Shown: positions 1 to 11,288 of the stretch, piece by piece
Numbering within the stretch: position 1 is the stretch's first letter
Layout: each line of letters starts with the position of its first letter
From: Leptospira stimsonii
Lineage (GTDB): Bacteria > Spirochaetota > Leptospiria > Leptospirales > Leptospiraceae
Assembly (NCBI RefSeq): GCF_003545875.1
Contig: NZ_QHCS01000001.1
Location: forward strand, 248,001-312,000
Length of the DNA stretch: 64,000 nucleotides
Direction of reading: 5' to 3'
Made by a program: the position numbers and the translations under genes
Notes under the pieces: generated by a model
The model's input: the letters and a program-made list of their open reading frames with translations, nothing else
Database searches by the model: none
What the model was told of the DNA's origin: nothing

Positions 1-317
1 GATTTAAGAGAAACCAACACCGCAGTCTGATCCGCATTTGCGCAGAGTACCTGCGTATCTCCTTCCCGACTCTTTCTCGTGAGAAAGGATGTTCTTTCCA
101 TCCTTTCCGAGATCACCCAATCCTGACCGGAGGAGGGTTCAGCAAGAATACGATCTCCAACCACGAACGGATGTCTTTCTTCAGCCGCGATCGTACGCAA
201 CTTTCCTCTTAAAAAAGCCCTTACCGTTCCTCGTTCCGGAGAATAAATTTCATAGTAAGCCCCGTAAACTCGAGAAATGGTAAAAAACTCTTTGACTGTT
301 TTATCCTGATCTAACAT
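1..317 (-). CDS. rsgA: Ribosome small-subunit GTPase RsgA, N-terminal part
   Basis: The gene starts at an ATG at 317 and runs off the left edge, so only about 105 residues are present. The visible part is the N-terminal OB-fold: a segment reading VVGDRI in the middle, and the strand VLCANADQTAVLVS leading to the GTPase domain. RsgA proteins carry an equivalent N-terminal strand just before their circularly permuted G motifs. The family GTPase helps mature the 30S subunit late in assembly. The G motifs themselves lie outside the window, so assignment rests on the OB-fold segment. The gene is divergent from the histidine kinase at 336, with only 18 bases between the starts, so the promoters must overlap. 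Confidence 0.8.
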   Translation of the reverse strand, partial: MLDQDKTVKEFFTISRVYGAYYEIYSPERGTVRAFLRGKLRTIAAEERHPFVVGDRILAEPSSGQDWVISERMERTSFLTRKSREGDTQVLCANADQTAVLVSLK

Positions 318-335
318 GATTCTTACGCGTTTTCT

Positions 336-2138
336 ATGCCTACCCAACGACTCAACGCCTTAGGGCCAATCTTCTATTTAATTCTTTTGATTGCTGGTTT
401 TCAGCTTATCTCCGTACTAATTTTGCAGTCATTCCATTTCTTTTCTTTTGAAATTCTTCGAATATTCTTAACTCTCATTCCGGGAGCGCTTATCGGATTT
501 TTAGTCTATATCTTATCGATTCGTATTCTAAGAAGAATTTCCGGAAAATTTCTTGGAAGAATTTTTCCTTTTCTTCAGTCATCGAATGTGGAAATCGTAA
601 AATATCTTTCCGTTCTCGATCAATTTAAGAACGATCTAATCGCGACAAATCTAACGGAACTCGTATGTGAGAAAATTCTTAAGTTCATTGAAACGGTAAT
701 TCCAACAAAAAAAGTCACAATCTTCTTATGGAAGGAAGAGATGGGAAAATTTGCCCCGTTTCCGGATTCGGGTGAAATTCAATTTTTTATTTTCGACCCC
801 TTTCTGCTTTGGGTCACGGAGAATGATAAGATTTACAATTTTAAAGAATTCGAAACCGATCCGAACCTAAAAAAAATCAGAAACTCCGCCGAAATCTTTT
901 TTTCAACGACTAACGCCGAACTCGTAGTCCCGCTCATCTTAAACAAAAGTTTATTGGGGATGATCGTTTTAGGAGAAAGAAAAAATCAAAAAAAATACAC
1001 TACGCAAGAAATCGAAAAACTAAACGAGATTCGTTCCGTTTCCGTGATGTCTTTGTCGAACGCGATCTTCTACGAGCGATTGATCGAGCTAACGGAAACG
1101 CTGGAAGAAAAAGTTAAGATCCGAACTCGAGAACTGGAGAATGCTCAGTCTCAGTTAATCATGTCTGAAAAGATGGCCTCCCTTGGTATAATGGTCGCCG
1201 GGATCGCCCACGAGATAAACACGCCGGCGGGTGTTATCAACGGCGCCGCCGACAACCTCGATCAGAACATGGGTTATCTCGTGCGGAATATTTTTGACAT
1301 CGTTCTTTTAGCGGAAAACCGAATTCTGCGAAAGAATTTCGAATTAGCGCTTCTGCATCTTCTTCGGGATAAAAAAAGATCCGAACTCGATTCGAGAGAA
1401 AAGTTTCGTTTAAAAAATCAGCTTCGAGAAGAAATGAAACGGATGAATTTCAGTGAATCGATTTCCTCCGAACTTTCCAATTTTATAATCGAAAATCAGA
1501 TAGGAGAAGAAAGAAAATATATCTATAAAGTGATCATGGGCGACGACGATCGAGGTTATCTAATGCTGAAGAACGCGACCCATATCAATCGAAACATCAA
1601 AAATATCCGTTATGCGATTCGAAACGTAGTTCGAATCGTCAAAGCTTTGAAGTCTTATTCTCACTTGGATCAGTCAAAAACATTGTCTCCGGCAAATATA
1701 GTCGAAGGTTTGGATACGACGTTGGTAATTCTTCACAATCAGGTGAAATATGGAATCGAGGTAGTTCGTAATTTTTCCGAGATTCCGATGGTTATCTGCA
1801 ATCAGGACGAACTAAATCAGGTTTGGACAAATCTCATTCAAAATGCCGTACAAGCTCTGAAAGGAAAGGGAAAGATCGAGATCTCCGTATTTCCATCCGG
1901 CGATCGGGTGGTCGTTCAGATCGAAGATAACGGACCGGGGATTCCTCAAAAGATCCAAGATCGAATTTGGGATCCGTTCTTTACTACGAAGGATCAAGGA
2001 GAGGGAACGGGACTTGGACTCGGAATCGTAAAAGGAATCGTGGAAAAACACAAGGGTAGAATCACCCTGACTTCCGTACCGGGGAAAACGACTTTCCGAG
2101 TGGAACTACCTGTGAACCCTGAACTCGTCTCGACCTAA
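336..2138 (+). CDS. Membrane sensor histidine kinase with GAF domain
   Basis: A 600-residue sensor kinase. Two hydrophobic segments lie at about residues 12-34 and 38-62. A GAF-like region follows at about 90-240, then a short coiled coil. The phosphoacceptor motif GIAHEINTP places the histidine at residue 292. The H-box helices are split by an unusually long insert of roughly 120 charged residues before the catalytic domain. The ATPase domain shows NLIQNAVQAL (N-box, from residue 499), EDNGPGIP and GTGLGLGIV. It should autophosphorylate and pass phosphate to a response regulator, but none is adjacent. No receiver domain is fused. The signal sensed cannot be told from sequence. Confidence 0.92.
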   Translation: MPTQRLNALGPIFYLILLIAGFQLISVLILQSFHFFSFEILRIFLTLIPGALIGFLVYILSIRILRRISGKFLGRIFPFLQSSNVEIVKYLSVLDQFKNDLIATNLTELVCEKILKFIETVIPTKKVTIFLWKEEMGKFAPFPDSGEIQFFIFDPFLLWVTENDKIYNFKEFETDPNLKKIRNSAEIFFSTTNAELVVPLILNKSLLGMIVLGERKNQKKYTTQEIEKLNEIRSVSVMSLSNAIFYERLIELTETLEEKVKIRTRELENAQSQLIMSEKMASLGIMVAGIAHEINTPAGVINGAADNLDQNMGYLVRNIFDIVLLAENRILRKNFELALLHLLRDKKRSELDSREKFRLKNQLREEMKRMNFSESISSELSNFIIENQIGEERKYIYKVIMGDDDRGYLMLKNATHINRNIKNIRYAIRNVVRIVKALKSYSHLDQSKTLSPANIVEGLDTTLVILHNQVKYGIEVVRNFSEIPMVICNQDELNQVWTNLIQNAVQALKGKGKIEISVFPSGDRVVVQIEDNGPGIPQKIQDRIWDPFFTTKDQGEGTGLGLGIVKGIVEKHKGRITLTSVPGKTTFRVELPVNPELVST

Positions 2139-2184
2139 AAATTCGAACCGACTCATTTCAATTTTAATTTCAGAAAAGACGAAC

Positions 2185-2559
<375 letters not shown>

Positions 2560-2609
2560 AGTTTCCTTGTTTCTGACTTCGACTGAAGTAATCAAAGAAT
2601 ATATCTTCT

Positions 2610-3410
2610 ATGAACGATAAGCCAGTAACTCTTACAATCGCCGGATCTGATTCGGGAGGTGGTGCCGGAATTCAAGCCGACCTCAAAACGTTTACCGCGC
2701 TGAGAACGTTCGGAACATCGGCGATCACTTGTTTAACAGCACAAAATCCTTCTGGTGTAACGGGTATTTTAGAAGTGGACGCAGACTTTTTGGAAAAACA
2801 AATCTCTGCAGTTATGGATTATTTTCCGGTAAAAGCAATCAAAACCGGAATGCTATTTTCTACTTCTATCATAGAACGTACACACTCACTCTTGTCGGCG
2901 CGAAAAAAGACCTTACCATTCTTCTTAGTCATCGACCCTGTGATGGTCGCTACCAGCGGCGCAAAACTTCTACAGGATTCTGCAATCGACGCGTTGTTGA
3001 ATCGTTTGATTCCCCTCGCAGAGCTTATCACTCCGAACTTGGATGAAGCCGAAATTCTCTGCGGAAAAAAAATCAAAAGCAGTTCTGAAATGTCAGATTT
3101 GGCGAAAGACATCTTTGAAAAATTTGGAGTTCCGGTCCTTTTAAAAGGGGGACATCTGCAAAACGAAAAGATGGCGTTGGACATTCTGTATGACGGAAAA
3201 GAAATTTATAAATTCGAAAAACCTTTCGTGACCGGTTTTTATGCGCATGGGACGGGTTGCACCTACTCTTCGGCGATTACTTCGTATCTAGCGCTGGGAA
3301 ATTCTTTGGTGGAAGCCGTTGGAAACGCGAAGGAATACCTCCACGCGGCGATCGAACAGGCTTACACCGCGGGGAAGGATAGGACCTTAAATCACACACC
3401 GAAGATTTAG
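2610..3410 (+). CDS. thiD: Hydroxymethylpyrimidine/phosphomethylpyrimidine kinase
   Basis: At 266 residues this is full length for ThiD, the ribokinase-fold enzyme that phosphorylates HMP and then HMP-P in thiamine biosynthesis. Seen: the N-terminal substrate loop TIAGSDSGGGAGIQADLKT, the central segment DPVMVATSGAKLL, the ITPNLDEAE strand, the VLLKGGH segment, and the anion-hole and catalytic Asp region HGTGCTYSSAI. It starts at ATG 2610 with no strong Shine-Dalgarno. It converges on the DUF885 gene, with only 12 bases between the stop codons. No other thiamine gene is in the window. Confidence 0.95.
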   Translation: MNDKPVTLTIAGSDSGGGAGIQADLKTFTALRTFGTSAITCLTAQNPSGVTGILEVDADFLEKQISAVMDYFPVKAIKTGMLFSTSIIERTHSLLSARKKTLPFFLVIDPVMVATSGAKLLQDSAIDALLNRLIPLAELITPNLDEAEILCGKKIKSSSEMSDLAKDIFEKFGVPVLLKGGHLQNEKMALDILYDGKEIYKFEKPFVTGFYAHGTGCTYSSAITSYLALGNSLVEAVGNAKEYLHAAIEQAYTAGKDRTLNHTPKI

Positions 3411-3422
3411 TATGAATTCGGT

Positions 3423-5240
3423 TTATTTTACTTCGCTTAACAACTTTTCTTTTACTAAGTTTTCAAGAATCGTAAGCGGTAAGGAACCGCTGTCTAAAAC
3501 GACAGAGTGAAATTCACGAATATCGAACCGTTCTTTTTTCGTAGCTCGAACCTTTTCTCTGAGTTCCAAAATTTTCAACATTCCCAATTTGTAAGAACAA
3601 GCTTGTCCGGGATAAACGATATACCGTTCAATTTCTGCGGTTACGTCCTTTGGCGCCATACCTGTATTTTCCATCATATAGGAAATCGCCTCTTCCCTGG
3701 TCCAACGTTTGTAATGGATTCCCGTATCCACGACCAAACGAACCGCGCGGAAAAGTTCCGCTTGTAATCTTCCCAAATCGGAATAAGGATCTTCAAAAAA
3801 ATGATACTCTTTTGCCAATCGTTCCGCGTACAAAGCCCAACCTTCAACGTATGCTGTAAACGTAATCGTATTCCTAAAACGAGGAAGACCTTTTAGCTCT
3901 TGCATGATCGCGATCTGTAGATGATGTCCCGGAATCGCTTCGTGATACGTTAGGGTTCTCATTCCGAATTTCGGGATCTCTTTTGTGTCCCTGAGATTCG
4001 CGTAGAAGATTCCCGGCCGAGAGCCATCGAGAGCAGGTTCGTCATAGTAGGCTCCTGGAGCCGTCTTCTCCTTAAAAACAGGAATTCTTTCCACTTCGAC
4101 TTTCCCTACCGGCATTCGCAAAAAAAGCGGTCTCGTTTTTTCTTCCGAGTCTTTTAGAATTTTCTTATATTCTTCTAAAGCTTGAAGTTTTCCTTCTTCC
4201 GTATCGGGAAACAAAAACTGGGATTCTTTTCGAAGTGCCGCCATCGCTACAGGAATCGGTTGATTCTTACCAAGTCCTTTGAGAATCGCCTTCATCTCCG
4301 TCTTAATTCTTTCAACTTCACTCAGACCGAGATCGTGGATCTCCTGTGGACTCAATTCGGTAGTCGTATGCTTTTTTAGTTCATGAGAATAATATCGGTC
4401 CCCGTCAGGAAGTTTCCAAACTCCCGCTCTCGAATCCGCTCGTTTTCTTTGATCGTTGAATAAATTCAGAAGTTTTGAATACGATGGAAATATCTGAGTG
4501 ACTACCGAATTCTGAACTTGAATGAGATAGAGATCTTGTTTCTCTTTGGGAATAGATTCGATCTTTCTTAGTTTTTTTTCGAAGGCGACGTACAGAATAT
4601 TCTCTCTTGCAGGGACGGAAATAAAGCCCGAAACCTCGGAGATCAAACGATCCAAAATAAAATCCGGAGGAAGAATTTGGTTTTTATCTCTGAGCAAAAT
4701 CCCCGCTATCAGTTGATCGATTTTTTTAGGAACGAGCGCTAATCTCGCGATATAATTTTCCACGTCTTTCGATGATTTTAAGGGGTGTTGAGTCGCTAGA
4801 AACGTCGGGAGCTGACTTTGAACGCCGAACAACTGATTGGCGGGATAATCGTGAAACAAAAATCGTTCACCGTCGATTCGAAGTCGCAAAGACCATTCTA
4901 AAATTTCAAAAGAAAGAAGTTCTTGATCCGTCAGACCCTCTTTTCCGTAAGAAAGGAGAACTTCTAGATTCTTCCTCGCCTTTTCCAGATCTTGTTTTTG
5001 TTTTTCGATCGAGATATCCGTTAGCTTTCTTTGATATCCATCGATTCCGAAATTATTAAGAACCCCAAGCGACGTAAGGTATTCTGGGTCGTCTAAAACC
5101 GATTCCCAAAATACCTTTTCGTAAAAAAGACCGAGTGTGATTGGTTTAAAAAGAATCGTATGTAAGACGAGTGTAGAGAAAAAAAATAGAAGGATTAAAA
5201 AACCAAATAGAATCCGTTTTCGCGTCGTTATGCTGAACAT
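3423..5240 (-). CDS. DUF885 family protein, putative zinc metallopeptidase-like
   Basis: A 605-residue protein with one N-terminal hydrophobic segment (about residues 9-27) that anchors or exports it. The DUF885 hallmark HEAIPGHH lies near residue 432. It is an HExxxGH-like metal site preceded by RTLTYHE. Downstream come the helix YVEGWALYAERLAKE, typical of the family, and a Tyr/Pro-Gly-Gln-Ala-Cys-Ser-Tyr-Lys patch. DUF885 proteins resemble M3/M32-type metallopeptidases but few have been assayed, so substrate is unknown. The location is probably periplasmic or membrane-attached. It is a lone minus-strand gene, with a 91-base gap to the phosphatase gene upstream. Confidence 0.88.
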   Translation of the reverse strand: MFSITTRKRILFGFLILLFFFSTLVLHTILFKPITLGLFYEKVFWESVLDDPEYLTSLGVLNNFGIDGYQRKLTDISIEKQKQDLEKARKNLEVLLSYGKEGLTDQELLSFEILEWSLRLRIDGERFLFHDYPANQLFGVQSQLPTFLATQHPLKSSKDVENYIARLALVPKKIDQLIAGILLRDKNQILPPDFILDRLISEVSGFISVPARENILYVAFEKKLRKIESIPKEKQDLYLIQVQNSVVTQIFPSYSKLLNLFNDQRKRADSRAGVWKLPDGDRYYSHELKKHTTTELSPQEIHDLGLSEVERIKTEMKAILKGLGKNQPIPVAMAALRKESQFLFPDTEEGKLQALEEYKKILKDSEEKTRPLFLRMPVGKVEVERIPVFKEKTAPGAYYDEPALDGSRPGIFYANLRDTKEIPKFGMRTLTYHEAIPGHHLQIAIMQELKGLPRFRNTITFTAYVEGWALYAERLAKEYHFFEDPYSDLGRLQAELFRAVRLVVDTGIHYKRWTREEAISYMMENTGMAPKDVTAEIERYIVYPGQACSYKLGMLKILELREKVRATKKERFDIREFHSVVLDSGSLPLTILENLVKEKLLSEVK

Positions 5241-5331
5241 AGTGAGACAAAATACAAAAACGGGTAAAGAATGAAAATTCTAATTTTGGAAAACAAATCC
5301 CTTTTGTCAAAATTCCGAGAAGGGAAAAAAC

Positions 5332-6744
5332 TCAACCGCCGGAAGAATTCTTTGTGATACGCAAAGAAACCACCGTTAAATCGTCTTGAAAACGGTTTCC
5401 ATCGGCGAATCTCTCTATGTCTTTTAGGATAAATCCCACAAGTTCATGGGAACTTTTTTCGGTCACGTTACTCAATAAATTATGGAGTCGTTTTTCACCG
5501 TAGAATTCCTTTTTAGAATTTGATCCTTCGAAAAGACCGTCCGAAAAAAGGAGGAGCCGATCGTCCGCGTGAATTTTTAAAATCTTATCCTTGTAAATGG
5601 AAGCCGGGGAAAGTCCGATCATCCTCCCCATGTTGGGAAGTGTAAGAAATTCGGAGTTTTGTATTAAGATCTGTTCCGGATGACCCGCAGATGAATATCT
5701 CAACACACCCTTGTTTAAGTCCAGATCGACAAGAATACATGTGTAGTAAAGATTCAAAGATTTGAATTTTTCGATAAAATCCGAATTCAGTATTTCTAAT
5801 ATTTCACCGGGTCGTTTTCCGGATTGTTTCAAAAATTCATATTCCACTTTGATGGCCATCGTAATCAAAGCGCCCTGAACACCGTGACCCGTAGCGTCCG
5901 CTAAAAAGAGACGATAAACGCCGTCGTTTATTCGGATGATATCGTAAAAATCTCCGCCTACTTCGTCTTTCGGAATGTATTCAGCTCGAATATCCAAATC
6001 GGTAAATTTTTCCAATCCGGACGGAAGCATACTTTTTTGAATTCTCTTAGCGGTTGATAAGTCTTTTTTGATGATATTGAACGATTTATTGAGTTGAGTC
6101 ATCAACTCTTCGATCGTTTTTCGTTCTTCCGAAAGTTTACGTTTATCTTTTCTCGAAGATCTAAGAAGTTTTTGAACCTTTGAACTTTGCGATTTTAAGA
6201 AACCGGAGGTGATACTCATCCAGTAAAAATACAAGAGGATCGTTAAGACAAAAATAAAAAAGAAAATCACCAAAGTTCGATCGCTAAATCGGATCGGAGA
6301 CGTTCCGGCGATTCCGGTAAAATAAAATAAAAACAAACAAAAAGAATAAATCAGCGCACCCAAAATAAAGTAACGTCTTTCCATCATACCGAACGGGGCA
6401 AGATAACTTCCATAAAGAGCCGTTAGCATAACGAAAAGGAAATCCGGAACTTGAACCGTAAGCCAGGCGTTGAAAAGTAGCATCGGAATATGCCAAAAAT
6501 AAAACGATATTTTCATCCATTTCTGAAGATTCCATCGGCCGTTCGCCAATTGATAGTTTATTGGAATAGCGGTTCCTGCGTTTACAAGAAAGAACAATGC
6601 CAATTCGAAATAGGAAACCTTTTCCAATCCCTCCGTATTAAAAAATTTTAATATGGAAAAAAGAACGGAAACAAACGATCCTCCCAAAATCCAGTTGAAA
6701 GTAACCGGAAGTCGAAACGTTTTTTTAAGAGGAAAGAAATTCAT
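5332..6744 (-). CDS. Membrane SpoIIE-type (PP2C) Ser/Thr phosphatase
   Basis: A 470-residue protein. Residues 1-185 are a membrane module of about six helices. A charged coiled coil follows (about 186-232), then an RsbU/SpoIIE phosphatase domain with metal-binding motifs GGDFYDI, LADATGHGVQGAL, SAGHPEQ and LLLFSDGLFEG. These aspartates match the Mn/Mg site of RsbU-type phosphatases, which dephosphorylate STAS anti-anti-sigma proteins. It is the last gene of a minus-strand run behind the zinc-ribbon protein (6-base gap) and the VKOR-DsbA fusion. The target STAS protein is not adjacent; one STAS gene lies at 45965-46312. Confidence 0.92.
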   Translation of the reverse strand: MNFFPLKKTFRLPVTFNWILGGSFVSVLFSILKFFNTEGLEKVSYFELALFFLVNAGTAIPINYQLANGRWNLQKWMKISFYFWHIPMLLFNAWLTVQVPDFLFVMLTALYGSYLAPFGMMERRYFILGALIYSFCLFLFYFTGIAGTSPIRFSDRTLVIFFFIFVLTILLYFYWMSITSGFLKSQSSKVQKLLRSSRKDKRKLSEERKTIEELMTQLNKSFNIIKKDLSTAKRIQKSMLPSGLEKFTDLDIRAEYIPKDEVGGDFYDIIRINDGVYRLFLADATGHGVQGALITMAIKVEYEFLKQSGKRPGEILEILNSDFIEKFKSLNLYYTCILVDLDLNKGVLRYSSAGHPEQILIQNSEFLTLPNMGRMIGLSPASIYKDKILKIHADDRLLLFSDGLFEGSNSKKEFYGEKRLHNLLSNVTEKSSHELVGFILKDIERFADGNRFQDDLTVVSLRITKNSSGG

Positions 6745-6750
6745 GAATTT

Positions 6751-7275
6751 CTAAATAAGTGGAATGAGGACTAGAAAAATAAAAGAAATCAAAGCCGTCC
6801 AAATACTCGCTGATGCCAAGGAAAACCAAAGAGAGTTTTGCCATTGTATCAATGGAGTTGCGACGAATAAAATCATTCCAAGATAAGATAGGTACGGAGA
6901 TCGATCATAAAGGTGTTTCTGCCATTCTATAAAACCTTCTCGAAAATCCTTCACATCACCGTGGAATTTCAAATCTAAGATCAATTCTCCTATCCATCCC
7001 GAGACGGAAAAGATCAAAGACCAAAAAAAGAACAGGGAGGGTAGCGAAAGAGGAAGAACTTTTCGCCAGAGAATCACACTCAAAGCCAAAAGTAAAAATC
7101 CTAAAATCGGTATTCCGGGATACAGTATTTTGATTCTAAAAAACTTACTTTCGGAAAGAAAACGAAAAATGGAAACGGCTTCTCTCGATTGAAACGATCC
7201 GCAGAAAACACATTGTATCGTATCCGATAATATATGATTTCCGCAATTCCTACAGAATCGTTTCTCCGTCTCCAT
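6751..7275 (-). CDS. Small zinc-ribbon membrane protein
   Basis: A 174-residue protein of unknown function. The N-terminus has a zinc ribbon with two CxxC knuckles (CRNCG at about residue 8 and CVFCG at about 22). Four predicted membrane helices follow, in a protein rich in Phe, Leu and Trp. Zinc-ribbon-plus-helices proteins of this size are common next to other membrane genes in bacteria but have no shared function. It lies 16 bases after the VKOR-DsbA gene and 6 bases before the SpoIIE phosphatase, so all three are very likely one transcript. It may be a small subunit or sensor for the phosphatase, but that is only inference from spacing. Confidence 0.8.
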   Translation of the reverse strand: METEKRFCRNCGNHILSDTIQCVFCGSFQSREAVSIFRFLSESKFFRIKILYPGIPILGFLLLALSVILWRKVLPLSLPSLFFFWSLIFSVSGWIGELILDLKFHGDVKDFREGFIEWQKHLYDRSPYLSYLGMILFVATPLIQWQNSLWFSLASASIWTALISFIFLVLIPLI

Positions 7276-7291
7276 GTTTTTCGAAAATCGA

Positions 7292-8512
7292 TCAGCTCTG
7301 ACTGATGAGTTGATTGATCAATTGGCGTAAAAAATCCACATCCGGAGTGCCGCTTTTCGGAAGCGGTTTGTTGTTGATAAACAAAGTCGGCGTAGAATTG
7401 ATTTTTAATTTTTCCGCCTCGTCCACTTCACGATTGATCTGATCTCTGATCTTCGGGGAACTCATACAAGAGCGAAACTGATCCATTTTTAATCCGTTCT
7501 TCTCGGCGAGTCGACTTACCGTCGCAACCGTGTGCATCACTCCGGTTTCATTGTCTTCGTAAAGACCGGTATAAACCGGATAAAATTTACTTTGCTGATT
7601 CGCACAGAGGGCCGCACTTGCGGCAACACAAGAACTTGCTTCCGGAGACTTTCTTCCCACGAGTCGATTGCAGTTTCCATCCAATGGAAAATTCTTATAT
7701 GCCACTTTGATGATTCCGTCGTATTCGCTGAGAAAAGATTTTAGGATCTTACTTGTGTGCATACAATGACCGCAGTTAAAGTCTGCATATTTTACGATCG
7801 TGATCGGCGCATTCGGATCTCCAACGATCGGGACATCTTTCAGATCAATTTGAACCGTCGGAGTAGTTTCGAATTCTTTTAATAAAACTGGAATCGCCTT
7901 TTCGCCGGAAGCGGCACCCGAAACGAGCCTCGCTCCACCTGTGGAAATTCTTCCGCCATATAGGCCGAGAACGAAAAAGGACAAAGTTACAATCAAAAGA
8001 TTCAAGAAGTTCCCGTTTAAGGAGCTGGTCACTGCGGACACGGACTTATCCGAAATCGCCTTGAATCCTGGAAAGTTCACAGCAAGAAGCGCAATCGTAA
8101 CGACGTAGGTCGCGGCGCAAAGACCGCATAACGCTTTGATCACGCCGACCGATATAATAAACAAACCTACATCCGCGGCCAAGCCTAAGAGTAATGCGTA
8201 AAACGCCAGTCGAAGATTCGATTCCTCTGTTTCCTTTTTGATTTCGGAAAGAACAAAAAGAAACCCGACGAAACCGTAAAAAATGAAACCGAATAACGCA
8301 GTTGGAAGATCGCCTAACCCGGGAACATTTCGAATCGCCGAAAAAGAACTTTCTGAAACCTTATCACAAGAACCGGATTCACTGATTGCATTACAAAGAG
8401 CCTCTCCGACTGAGCTCGGATCTCCGTAATATTTTTGGATAAGAAGGAAAGAGAGGATCAAACCTATTGCAGAAAGAATGATCGAAATTTTATTTTTGGA
8501 TAATTGATTCAT
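7292..8512 (-). CDS. VKOR-DsbA fusion (disulfide bond formation)
   Basis: A 406-residue fusion. Residues 1-160 form a four-helix VKOR domain, with a loop Cys pair around GSCDKVSESS and the quinone-side CxxC in IKALCGLCAATY (about residues 129-132). A hydrophobic connector at about 168-190 leads to a periplasmic DsbA/thioredoxin domain with active site CGHCMHTSK (about 247-250) and the cis-Pro segment INSTPTLFINN. VKOR reoxidises the fused DsbA-like arm, using quinone, so one chain does the job of DsbA plus DsbB. Such fusions are known in several phyla. It is the first gene of the run that continues with 6751-7275 and 5332-6744. Confidence 0.93.
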   Translation of the reverse strand: MNQLSKNKISIILSAIGLILSFLLIQKYYGDPSSVGEALCNAISESGSCDKVSESSFSAIRNVPGLGDLPTALFGFIFYGFVGFLFVLSEIKKETEESNLRLAFYALLLGLAADVGLFIISVGVIKALCGLCAATYVVTIALLAVNFPGFKAISDKSVSAVTSSLNGNFLNLLIVTLSFFVLGLYGGRISTGGARLVSGAASGEKAIPVLLKEFETTPTVQIDLKDVPIVGDPNAPITIVKYADFNCGHCMHTSKILKSFLSEYDGIIKVAYKNFPLDGNCNRLVGRKSPEASSCVAASAALCANQQSKFYPVYTGLYEDNETGVMHTVATVSRLAEKNGLKMDQFRSCMSSPKIRDQINREVDEAEKLKINSTPTLFINNKPLPKSGTPDVDFLRQLINQLISQS

Positions 8513-8605
8513 GAATTTCCCCGATCCTGTAAGATCGATTTACCTTTATGTATGGTTCCTTTCTAGGTGAAAAGAAAAATCCAAACGGATTCTTCAGTTT
8601 CCTTC

Positions 8606-9327
8606 TTAGAGTGTGGAAATCGCTTCCGCGAGATCTAACTTTCCTTCATACAACGCCTTTCCCGTAATGACACCGTAGAGGGGAATTTTTGTATCCAAGG
8701 AAGAAAGATCCATCAGATCTTTTAAGGACGAAATTCCCCCGGAAGCGATGACTTGAAACGGAAACGAATTGAGAATTTCTCGATAGGCTTCCAGATTCGG
8801 CCCGGCCAGAGTTCCGTCTTGTGCGATATCCGTAAAAACGACGTGTTCGATTCCTGCTTTTGCGAGCTTTTCTAAAAGATCGCGATAGTGGACACCGGAA
8901 TCTTTTTCCCAACCTGCGATTTTGACGATTCCATCTCTTGCATCCACAGCGACCACGACACGATCTTTTCCGTAGTTCTCCAATGCAAACTTGAGAAGAT
9001 CCGGATCGGTGACCGCCGCTGTTCCGATAATAAAACGATCGATCCCGATTTTATGATAGTATTCTAATTTTTCTTTATCTCGGATTCCACCGCCCAGTTG
9101 AACTTTCAGCGAGGTGGTTTCTCGAATCTTCAAGATAGAATGTTCGTTTACACCGATTTGATTTCTAGCGCCGTTTAGATCGACAAGGTGAAGCAAGGAG
9201 GCTCCATTCTTACTAAAACCCTCCGCAAGTTTCCAAGGCTCAGAAGAATAGATTTTCTTTTCTTCATAATTTCCTTTGAATAAACGGACTGCACAATTAT
9301 CCAATAAATCTATAGCAGGGATGATGA

Positions 9328-9331
<4 letters not shown>
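8606..9331 (-). CDS. hisA: ProFAR isomerase (histidine step 4)
   Basis: A 241-residue (beta/alpha)8 barrel. The start is MIIIPAIDLLD, giving the catalytic Asp of the first strand, and the second catalytic Asp sits in VFTDIAQDGT. Phosphate-binding motifs VQLGGGIRD and ASGGISS are both present, in the two half-barrel repeats. The enzyme isomerises ProFAR to PRFAR. It is translated in overlap with hisH (ATGA at 9328-9331), so the two are coupled. A short AATCC/GGATT hairpin with T-rich flank just downstream (8578-8591) could end the transcript. Confidence 0.96.
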
Positions 9332-9956
<625 letters not shown>

Positions 9957-9960
<4 letters not shown>

Positions 9961-10538
9961 TCCAAAACTCCCTTTGTGGAAGGAATCGTTCCAGCGGAAG
10001 CCGAATCTTGTGCGATTGCCATTCTCAAAGCCTTTCCTAAAGCTTTAAAAATCGACTCGTGAATATGATGTCTATTCTCACCATAATGAACGACTACGTG
10101 AAGATTCATCTTCGCGTTGAGAGCGAGTTTTTGTAAGAATTCTAAGGATAACTCTGCGTCGTAAATCCCGAACTTTCCCGTGAGTTCCGGTCCGGTATAT
10201 TTGAAAAAGTAACGACCTCCGAGATCCACAGCAACCGTGGTCAAGACTTCGTCCATCGTAAGAGTAAAATGCCCGTATCTAAAAATTCCTGCCTTGTCAC
10301 CGAGTTGTTTGTGAATGGTGTTGCCCACGAGAATTGCGGTGTCTTCCACAGAGTGATGACAATCGATTTCAATATCTCCTCTCAACCAAAGATTCAAATC
10401 GATCAAACCGTGTTTGGAGATATGAGAAAGCATGTGCTCGAAAAAAGGAATCTCCGTATCAAATTGATACTTGCCGGTCCCGCGGAGATTCATCTCCAAT
10501 TTGATTTCAGTTTCAGATGTTTTTCGTTCTGCTTTCAT
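9957..10538 (-). CDS. hisB: Imidazoleglycerol-phosphate dehydratase
   Basis: A monofunctional IGPD of 193 residues. The start chosen is ATG 10538, which gives MKAERKTSETEIK as the N-terminus. The frame stays open to 10652, but that extension has no family-like sequence, and an AGG sits just ahead of 10538. The metal-binding repeats are visible: FFEHMLSHISKHG, HHSVEDTAI and HHIHESIFKALG. It dehydrates IGP to imidazole acetol phosphate. It is the first gene of hisB-hisH-hisA. No HisN-type phosphatase domain is fused. Confidence 0.95.
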
Positions 10539-10651
10539 TCTACCTGGATCATAGAATCCGAACGACCTCCGTGTCAATGAATTCCAAAATAATGGATGAC
10601 GGAAAAGCCAAGCCTCTTGAGATTGTAAGAGCAGTTTCTCACTGCATTCCA

Positions 10652-11287
<636 letters not shown>

Positions 11288-11288
<1 letters not shown>

